From the NCBI RefSeq assembly GCF_002902725.1, contig NZ_PPRT01000048.1, forward strand, positions 1 through 39,704: a DNA stretch of 39,704 nt, in the 5' to 3' direction. Below are positions 30,033 through 36,500 of this stretch, piece after piece. Origin of the DNA: Staphylococcus caprae. GTDB taxonomy: Bacteria > Bacillota > Bacilli > Staphylococcales > Staphylococcaceae. The position numbers and the translations under genes were made by a program. Under the pieces are notes generated by a model. That model saw only the letters and a program-made list of their open reading frames with translations, was not told the DNA's origin and ran no database searches. Numbering within the stretch: position 1 is the stretch's first letter; the number at the start of each line of letters is the position of its first letter.

Positions 30033-30928
30033 AAACTTTTCTCTCTTTGTTGATAATATTTAAAGTCTTTTTTCTTTTTATTTTTCTCTAAGTAAATCAT
30101 TAATTCTTCGATTGTAGGATTTTTAATTTCTATTCTATTTCCAAATAACTCTTTAAACGTTTGATAGTGTTCAGTAAGGCCTATGTAGCCAGTTTTTCTT
30201 ATTTCTTTATATATTAATAGTTCCTCCAACTCTTGATCTAGGTCTTCATTGGAACCACTAATCACTTTATATTTTTCAAACAATTTATCTCTAGACTCAT
30301 TGAAAATAATCTCTCCATCTCGTAGATAAACAATATAATCTGCTATTTTCTCTAAATCTGAAATAATATGTGTAGATAAAAACACTGTTTTATCTTCATC
30401 AATCAATTCTTGTTGTATAATCTCAAGTAATTCATTCCTTACAAGAGGATCTAAACCAGATGTAGGTTCATCTAGAATGAATAGTTCTGCATGATGGCTA
30501 AATGCAACTGCTAATGATAACTTCATTTTCATTCCAGTTGAGAATGTTTTTATTTTCTTATTGTAAGGAAGTTGGAAAAACTGAAGATAATTAATAAATA
30601 ATTTATGATCCCAATCTTTATAAAATGGTGCGACTATATTTTCTAACTTTTTAGCTGTCCATTTATCATTAAAATACGTCTCTGAATAAACAAAACCTAT
30701 TTTATTTTTAATTTCAACAGGATCTGTCTTCATATTTTTTTCAAATACAGAAATTTGACCATTTTTAGATTGAATTAAATCCATAATTAAGCGAATAACT
30801 GTTGTTTTACCAGCGCCATTCCCACCTATAAAACCTGTTACAAAGCCCTTAGGAACTTCAAAGGAGATATCTTTTAACTGAAATTCGCTCGTTTGATAAC
30901 TTACTTTTTTAAGCTCAATCGCGTTCAT
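30029..30928 (-). CDS. pmtA: PSM exporter ATP-binding protein PmtA
   Basis: ABC ATPase of 299 aa. It has Walker A GGNGAGKTT (about 35-43), signature FSTGMKMKLSLAVAF (about 129-143), Walker B LFILDEPTSGLD (about 149-160), and STHIISDLEKIADYIVYL with the switch histidine. Together with PmtB it forms part of the exporter for phenol-soluble modulins, the amphipathic cytolytic peptides of staphylococci. Its start overlaps the pmtR stop by one base (TGATG). No psm gene is recognised in this window; export substrates would be encoded elsewhere. Confidence 0.93.
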   Translation of the reverse strand: MNAIELKKVSYQTSEFQLKDISFEVPKGFVTGFIGGNGAGKTTVIRLIMDLIQSKNGQISVFEKNMKTDPVEIKNKIGFVYSETYFNDKWTAKKLENIVAPFYKDWDHKLFINYLQFFQLPYNKKIKTFSTGMKMKLSLAVAFSHHAELFILDEPTSGLDPLVRNELLEIIQQELIDEDKTVFLSTHIISDLEKIADYIVYLRDGEIIFNESRDKLFEKYKVISGSNEDLDQELEELLIYKEIRKTGYIGLTEHYQTFKELFGNRIEIKNPTIEELMIYLEKNKKKKDFKYYQQREKSL

Positions 30929-31305
30929 CAGTCTTCCTCCTCATAAATTAAAGTTAATATTTCTATCAATTCTTCTAAGGGCATCCCAATTGTTTTCGCC
31001 TCTTTAGACATTGTTTTCGCTAAATTCTCAATGACAAAGAATTGTTTCTCCTTAAGAATTGAATTATCTTGCTCCTTAACAAAGGTTCCTTTGCCTCTTA
31101 TAGTAGTCACAAATCCATCCTTTTCTAGATCTTCGTAAGCTCGTTTAGTAGTAATTAAACTCACTTGCAAATCTTTAGCTAACTCACGCATTGATGGGAG
31201 GTGTTCGCCAGGAGCAACATAACCTTTTAAAATATTTTCTTTAATTTGTTGCTTAATTTGTTCATAAATGGGTTGTTCACTGTTGTTTTTCAAAATTAAT
31301 TTCAT
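30928..31305 (-). CDS. pmtR: GntR-family repressor PmtR
   Basis: YtrA-subfamily GntR regulator of 125 aa. The N-terminal winged helix-turn-helix is complete: QPIYEQIKQQIKENILKGYVAPGEHLPSMRELAKDLQVSLITTKRAYEDLEKDGFVTTIRGKGTFV at about 10-75. A short helical dimerisation tail follows. In S. aureus PmtR represses the pmt operon and is released from DNA by PSMs. The start is ATG 31305 with AAGGGGG upstream; earlier in-frame codons lie in the operator region. The AT-rich palindrome at 31325-31356 is its probable own operator. Confidence 0.92.
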   Translation of the reverse strand: MKLILKNNSEQPIYEQIKQQIKENILKGYVAPGEHLPSMRELAKDLQVSLITTKRAYEDLEKDGFVTTIRGKGTFVKEQDNSILKEKQFFVIENLAKTMSKEAKTIGMPLEELIEILTLIYEEED

Positions 31306-31324
31306 TGATGTCCCCCTTTTCTTT

Positions 31325-31365
31325 CTGTATATACATAATATATACAATATATACAGATTTGTAAA
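31325..31365 (-). promoter_or_regulatory. pmt promoter and PmtR operator
   Basis: On the minus strand TTTACA (31360-31365), 17 bases and TATATT (31337-31342) form the promoter. The inverted repeat CTGTATATA (31325-31333) ... TATATACAG (31348-31356) covers the -10 box and part of the spacer, as expected for autorepression by PmtR. Confidence 0.75.
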
Positions 31366-31437
31366 GTGTATATATCAAATTACTTACAAATAAGTGCTTT
31401 CTAATGAAAAATTGAGTATAAAGTATATACACAAAAA

Positions 31438-31469
31438 GGCTTAAGCGAAGTAAACACTTCACTTAAGCC
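31438..31469 (-). terminator. Terminator of the small membrane protein gene
   Basis: Stem GGCTTAAGTGAAG / CTTCGCTTAAGCC (one mismatch) followed by TTTTTG on the minus strand, 17 bases after the stop codon at 31486. Confidence 0.82.
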
Positions 31470-31485
31470 CATTCATTTCAATCAA

Positions 31486-31656
31486 TTATTTCTTTCGACG
31501 CTCATTACTTCTATTTAGAAAAGCACAAATCATAAACATGATTGCTGCAAGTAGAAGTTTAACCCCTTGCGATTCGTGTCCTGTTGCTTGTAAATAGTAA
31601 CCTACTACAAAAAGCACAACCGCTAAACCTACTAATATTTTAGTTAAGTGCTTCAT
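31486..31656 (-). CDS. Small membrane protein, 56 aa
   Basis: Short ORF with two predicted hydrophobic helices (about 6-22, KILVGLAVVLFVVGYYL, and 31-47, GVKLLLAAIMFMICAFL). A short polar turn (ATGHESQ) joins them, and the basic end NRSNERRKK suggests a hairpin with both ends inside. GAGGTG lies 7 bases before ATG 31656; an ATG directly before it (31659) is also in frame but closer to that site. A good terminator follows. No family is recognised. It is its own transcription unit between the pmt operon and the toxin-antitoxin locus. Confidence 0.68.
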   Translation of the reverse strand: MKHLTKILVGLAVVLFVVGYYLQATGHESQGVKLLLAAIMFMICAFLNRSNERRKK

Positions 31657-31803
31657 CATTTCACCTCAATACAATAAAAATTATATCAAATAAAAGTTTA
31701 TCAATGAAGTTATCTAGAAGAATTTATTGCTTTAGGGTTTAATGTACCAATATAAAACAAGCCTTATATCATCGCTTTATAATTAGGATTAATAAAATAT
31801 TGT

Positions 31804-31832
31804 TTGCTGTATATTTAGTGCAATGTTATAAT
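31804..31832 (+). promoter_or_regulatory. Promoter of antisense antitoxin RNA
   Basis: TTGCTG (31804-31809), exactly 17 bases, TATAAT (31827-31832): a strong sigma-A promoter pointing to the short RNA that ends at the terminator at 31861-31898. No start codon with a ribosome binding site follows. Confidence 0.8.
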
Positions 31833-31838
31833 TTAATT

Positions 31839-31898
31839 GTATCCACGAATTATACTACACAACCCCAGGTCTGGTACCAGCAGACTTGGGGTTTTTTT
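31839..31898 (+). ncRNA. Antisense antitoxin RNA of an Fst-type locus
   Basis: A roughly 60-nt transcript predicted from its own promoter (TATAAT at 31827) to a rho-independent terminator: ACCCCAGGTCTG, 7-base loop, CAGACTTGGGGT, then seven T. It is antisense to the 3' end of the toxin mRNA and shares the terminator region. Its 5' part carries ATTATACTACAC (31849-31860), identical to 32004-32015. Because the toxin mRNA is read from the other strand, the RNA can pair with the toxin Shine-Dalgarno and start codon. This is the regulatory logic of RNAII in the Enterococcus par (Fst) system. Confidence 0.75.
31861..31898. terminator. Terminator of the antitoxin RNA (shared with toxin mRNA)
   Basis: 13-bp stem AACCCCAGGTCTG / CAGACTTGGGGTT with loop GTACCAG and seven T on the plus strand. 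On the minus strand the tail is only TTGTGT, so termination of the toxin mRNA there is likely but weaker. Confidence 0.88.
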
Positions 31899-31906
31899 GT
31901 GTTCGG

Positions 31907-32005
31907 TCATCTCTTGTCTTTCCATTTAATTTCTAACCATATTCGAAAGACAACAAGTACGCCACCTGTAATCAATGTTATTAAACCGTCTTGCCACCAC
32001 GTCAT
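31907..32005 (-). CDS. Fst-type type I toxin peptide (32 aa)
   Basis: A 32-aa peptide beginning MTWWQDGLITLI, with one hydrophobic helix (about 8-25), the pattern GGVLVVFRIWLEIK and a basic end WKDKR. The Gly, then Phe-X-X-Trp-Leu, then charged tail spacing is the signature of Fst/Ldr-like membrane toxins, although the usual proline in the helix is absent. GGGAGGTG lies 7 bases before the ATG. Translation would be blocked by the antisense RNA through the 12-nt repeat. A LexA box overlaps its promoter, so it should be induced by DNA damage. High levels would be expected to depolarise or disturb the membrane (inference from the family). Confidence 0.75.
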   Translation of the reverse strand: MTWWQDGLITLITGGVLVVFRIWLEIKWKDKR

Positions 32006-32058
32006 TATACTACACCTCCCAAATTGATTAGTGTCATATAAGATGATGACCTAACAAT

Positions 32059-32088
32059 ATTCTAACATAAAAACAGAACGTATGTTCG
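32059..32088 (-). promoter_or_regulatory. Toxin promoter with LexA box
   Basis: On the minus strand TGTTAGAAT is an extended -10 (TAGAAT at 32059-32064). At 17-bp spacing the -35 position (32082-32087, GAACAT) falls inside the LexA-type palindrome GAACGTATGTTC (32076-32087), which is followed by G on the plus strand. LexA binding there would cover the promoter. The site could also affect the divergent aminotransferase gene, but it is 109 bases from that start codon. Confidence 0.72.
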
Positions 32089-32134
32089 ATTATGATTAGA
32101 AATTTTTCTTTTTTCATTCTTTGTAAACAATACT

Positions 32135-32159
32135 TTATCTTTAACCAAATTAAAGATAA
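32135..32159. promoter_or_regulatory. Inverted repeat upstream of aminotransferase
   Basis: Perfect 10-base arms TTATCTTTAA (32135-32144) and TTAAAGATAA (32150-32159) around CCAAA. They lie 38 bases upstream of the aminotransferase ATG, next to AT-rich sequence that could be the -10. A likely operator; the regulator is unknown. Confidence 0.5.
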
Positions 32160-32196
32160 TATATATATAAACACTTTATTAAAGAGAGGTTAGAAA

Positions 32197-33486
32197 ATGA
32201 CGAGCCCTTTAGCCGAAAATCTAAACAACGATTTAAAACAGTCAAGCCTAGAAGTATATGAGATGTTGTCTAACTTAGGAAAAGAAATGTTCTATCCTAA
32301 AGGCATCTTATCTCAATCTGCCGAAGCTAAAAGTACGAAATACAATGCAACAATCGGGATGGCAACTAATAATAACGGTAAAATGTATGCTGATTCATTA
32401 AATCATATGTTTAATGATTTAACTCCTGATGAAATTTTTCCATATGCACCACCTCAAGGTATCGAAGCATTGCGCGACTTATGGCAAGAGAAGATACTTA
32501 AAGAGAATCATGATTTGACTAAGGATGTTATCAGTCGCCCAATTGTAACTAATGCATTAACTCATGGCTTATCATTAGTTGCTGATTTATTTGTAAATCC
32601 AGATGATACGATTCTTTTACCTACTCATAATTGGGGTAACTATAAACTCGTATTTAATACTCGACATAATGCAAACATTCAAACATACCCTATTTTCGAT
32701 GATGAGGGTCATTTTACAACAGATTCACTTGTTGAAACCTTACAAAACTACAATAAAGATAAGGTAGTTATGCTCTTAAATTATCCAAATAATCCAACAG
32801 GTTATACACCTAACGTTGAAGAAGTTAAAACAATCGTTAGTGCGATTCAAGACCTTGCTAATAAAGGTACAAAGGTCATTGCAGTTGTTGATGATGCATA
32901 CTATGGTTTATTTTATGAAGATGTATACACGCAATCTATTTTCACTGCTTTAACTCAAGTGAATTCTAAAAATATTCTGCCTGTTCGTCTCGATGGTGCA
33001 ACAAAAGAATTCTTTGCTTGGGGCTTCCGCGTTGGTTTCATGACTTTTGGTACTGAAAATGAAACTACAAAAAATGTTCTCGAAGCAAAAGTGAAAGGTC
33101 TAATTAGAAGTAATATTTCAAGTGGCCCACTACCTTCTCAAAGTGCAATTAAGCACGTGTTACAGCATCATGATCAATTTGATAAAGAAATCGACGAAAA
33201 TATACAAACACTTAAAGAACGTTATGAAATTACAAAAGAAGTTGTATATAGTGAACAGTATGCAGACTATTGGAAAGCATATGATTTCAACTCTGGATAC
33301 TTCATGGCGTTAAAAGTTAATCACGTAAATCCTGAAACCTTACGTAAACATTTAATTGATCACTACTCAATAGGTATTATTGCATTAAATGACACAGATA
33401 TTCGTATTGCATTTAGCTGCGTTGAAAAAGAAGATATTCCACATGTATTTGAATCTATTGCCAAAGCAATTGATGATTTGAGATAA
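32197..33486 (+). CDS. PLP-dependent class I/II aminotransferase
   Basis: A 429-aa fold-type I aminotransferase. The PLP lysine is Lys270 in DGATKEFFAWGFRVGF with Arg278 eight residues on. Asn195 in LNYPNNPTGY and the Asp232-Asp233/Tyr235 cluster in VVDDAYYGLF bind the cofactor. The substrate is not clear; it is not the closest to the usual aspartate or aromatic enzymes, and staphylococcal homologues are annotated only as class I/II aminotransferase. GAGAGG precedes the ATG. Single gene with a 10-5-10 inverted repeat upstream and a strong shared terminator downstream. Confidence 0.88.
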   Translation: MTSPLAENLNNDLKQSSLEVYEMLSNLGKEMFYPKGILSQSAEAKSTKYNATIGMATNNNGKMYADSLNHMFNDLTPDEIFPYAPPQGIEALRDLWQEKILKENHDLTKDVISRPIVTNALTHGLSLVADLFVNPDDTILLPTHNWGNYKLVFNTRHNANIQTYPIFDDEGHFTTDSLVETLQNYNKDKVVMLLNYPNNPTGYTPNVEEVKTIVSAIQDLANKGTKVIAVVDDAYYGLFYEDVYTQSIFTALTQVNSKNILPVRLDGATKEFFAWGFRVGFMTFGTENETTKNVLEAKVKGLIRSNISSGPLPSQSAIKHVLQHHDQFDKEIDENIQTLKERYEITKEVVYSEQYADYWKAYDFNSGYFMALKVNHVNPETLRKHLIDHYSIGIIALNDTDIRIAFSCVEKEDIPHVFESIAKAIDDLR

Positions 33487-33489
33487 ATG

Positions 33490-33535
33490 AAAGAAGAGTT
33501 ACTCTCATTAAAGCGATTGAGAGTAACTCTTCTTT
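33490..33535. terminator. Bidirectional terminator aminotransferase / surface protein
   Basis: Perfect 17-bp stem AAAGAAGAGTTACTCTC / GAGAGTAACTCTTCTTT followed by GTTTTT on the plus strand, between two convergent genes and ending 4 bases from the surface-protein stop codon. Confidence 0.9.
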
Positions 33536-33539
33536 GTTT

Positions 33540-36500
33540 TTATATAGTATCTTTTTTCTTACGTGACTTACGAATTAATATCAAGCCGATTAACAATATA
33601 CTAGATATTAATGTTCGATTTGTTTCGTTAGTCTCTCCCGTATCAGGTAAAGTTTTATTTGTTTTAGGTTTTGATTTTGTTTTTGATTTTTCTTTTCCTT
33701 TTTCAGAGATATGTGCTTTCGTTTTTACTTTTGAGGTGTTAGTTTTATTTTTTTCTTTATTTATTAATTTTTGAGGCATTTTAATATTAATTACCTTACT
33801 TCTATCACTATTACCTCTATATTCAACTGTAGATATTACACTACCTGCTTCAACCGTCTCACTACTTATTGTTACTTTACCTGTAATGGAATCAAGAGAA
33901 ATACCATTTATGTTTTTATTTATAGACCAAAGGGCTTCTTTTTTATTTACAGTAATTTGAATCGCTTTTCCTTTTTTATCTATAATTTGAATTTCAACTT
34001 TTGTTGCTCCATCATTTGGTTTTACTGTAACCGTTGCTTCTTTTTCATTTGCACTCACAATTGGTGGCTCAGGTGTGGCTTCTTTTCGTGGCATTGTTAC
34101 TTTGCTTGATTCACTAGCGTCGCTATTACCTTTTGTTTCACTCGCTGTTACTTCACTTTCTTGTTGTACCGCAGTGTAACTGATTGTGACTTCACCTGTG
34201 TTTGGATTGATGGAGATGCCTGGGACTTCTGTATCTAGGATCCAACTTGTCCCCTCTTTTGTAACAATAATTGCGCTTGCTTGCCCATCCTTATTTGTGT
34301 AATGAATTTCTAACTTTGTTGAGTCATCATTTGGAAGGATACTCACATTCGCTTGCGCTTCGTTAGCATTGACCGTTGGCGCTTCTGGCGTTGACTCTTT
34401 ACGAGGCATTGTTACTTTACTTACTTCACTTTCGTCACTATTAGCTTTGGTTTCACTCGCTGTTATTTCACTTTCTGGTTGGACTGCTGAATAACTGATA
34501 GTTACTTCACCAGTGTTTGTGTCTAAAGTGATGCCTGATTCTTGTTTGTCTAATGTCCAAGTAGAACCCTCTTTAGTTGCAGTAATTGTGCTTGCTTGTC
34601 CATCTTTATTTGTGTAATGAATTTCTAATTTGTTAGATTCATCTACAGGGACGATACTCACGCTTGCTTGCATTTCATTTGCACTAACAGTTGGCAGTTC
34701 AGGTGTTGACTCTTTGCGTGGCATAACTGTTTTACTTTCTCCACTTTCATCACTATTACCTTTATTTTCTGTTGCAATAATATCACTTTCTGGTTGTGTT
34801 GCTTGATAACTTATTTCCACTTTCCCTGAATTTGGTTCGATTGTGATGCCTGGGACCACTTTATTTAAAGACCATTGTTGATTAATTTTACTTGCTGTAA
34901 TAGTACTAATTTGATCTTCTAAATCTAAGTATTTAATAACTACTTTTGTAGATTCGTCGTTAGGAATTACACTCACACTTGCTCGATCTTCATCAGTAAC
35001 GATTGTTGGAGATGTTGGTGTTTGCTCTTTGCGTGGCATATTTACTTTGCTTGTTTGACTCGCATCGCTATTGCCATTGGTTTCACTTGCAGTTATTTCA
35101 CTTTCTGGTTGAACTGCTGTATAGCTAATTGTAACTTCACCAGTGTTAGTGTTTAAAGTAATGCCTGGGACTTCTGTATCTAGAATCCAATTTTGTTCTT
35201 CTTTTGTTGCGATAACTGTAGTTGTTTGGCCTTCTTTATTTGTAAAACTAATTTCTAACTTTGTGGACTCACCGTTTGGAAGAATACTTACATTTGCTTG
35301 TACTTCATTTGCATTTACAGTTGGCGCATCCGGCGTTGATTCCTTTCGTGGCATTGTTACTTTATTTAATCCACTTGAGTCACTATTGCCTTTGGTTTCG
35401 CTCGCAGTTACTTCACTTTCCGCCTGAACTGCTGTATGGCTAATAATTACTTCTCCTGTGGTTGTGTCTAAAGTAATTCCTGGAACTTCTTTATCTATGC
35501 TCCAAATTGCTCCCTCTTTAGTTGTGATCGCTGTTTCCAGCTTGCCATCTTTATTTATGAATTGAACGATTACTTTTGTAGATTCATTGTTTGGAAGGAT
35601 ACTTACATTTGCTAAACTTACATCAGCTTTAACAGTAGGTGCTGATGGCGTTGACTCTTTGCGTGGCATCACTACTCTACCTACTTCACTTGCGTCACTA
35701 TTTCCTTTTGTTTGACTTGCATTTACTTCGCTTTCAGGTTGAACTGCTGTATAGCTAATTGTAACTTCACCAGTAGTTGGCTCTATAGTTATCCCCGGAA
35801 CTTCTTTATCTAGATTCCAAATCTCCCCTTCTTTGATAGCAGTAATTTTACTTGATTGCCCTTCTTTATTTGTAAAATTAATTTCTAACTTTGTGGACTC
35901 ATCGTTTGGAAGGATACTTACATTAGTTTCTACATCATCAGTACTAACAGTAGGCGCCTCTGGCGTTGACTCTTTCCGTGGCATCTTTACTTTGCTTAGT
36001 TCACTTGCGTCACTATTTCCTTTGATTTCACTTGCAGTTACTTCGCTTTCGGGTTGGACTGCTGTGTAACTGATTGTGAGTTCTCCAGTATTTTCATTGA
36101 TAGTAATTCCCTCTTCTTGTTTATCAAGCCTCCATGCTGTTCCTTCTTTATTAGCGTTAATCGAAATGATTTGGCCATCTGTATTTGTATAATTAACGAT
36201 CACTTTTGTAGATTCATCATTTGGCTCCACATTTACATTTGCTTGTTCTACATTAGCGCTAACAGTTGGCGGTTCAGGTGTAGCTTCCTTTCTTGGCATA
36301 ACTGTTTTACTTTCTCCACTTTCATCACTATTACCTTTTGTTTCTGTTGCGATAATGTCACTTTCTGGTTGTGTTGCTTGATAACTTATTTCCACTTTTC
36401 CTGTATTTGGTTCAATAGTGATGCCTTGAACCTGTTTATTTAGAGACCATTGATGATTGATTTTACTTGCTGTAACTGAATTAATTTGATCTTCTAAATC

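Larger units (their letters stand above)
31843..32015 (+). repeat. Direct repeat pair linking antitoxin RNA and toxin start
   Basis: CCACG-A-ATTATACTACAC at 31843-31860 and CCACG-TC-ATTATACTACAC at 31997-32015: 17 of 18-19 positions shared with one indel. The second copy covers the toxin ATG (32003-32005) and reaches its GGGAGGTG site. Similar direct repeats (DRa/DRb) mediate RNAI-RNAII pairing in Fst loci. Confidence 0.85.

Noticed and set aside
31800..32027. 75-codon plus-strand ORF over the toxin locus
   Set aside because: It starts within the antisense RNA promoter, reads through the terminator hairpin and is antisense to the toxin ORF; no ribosome binding site.
32076..32087. LexA box as control site of the aminotransferase
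   Set aside because: It is 109 bases from that start codon and does not overlap the likely promoter near 32135-32165, whereas it sits on the toxin promoter.
33487..33774. 95-codon plus-strand ORF directly after the aminotransferase
   Set aside because: It runs through the bidirectional terminator and the reverse complement of the LPXTG sorting region; a shadow frame.
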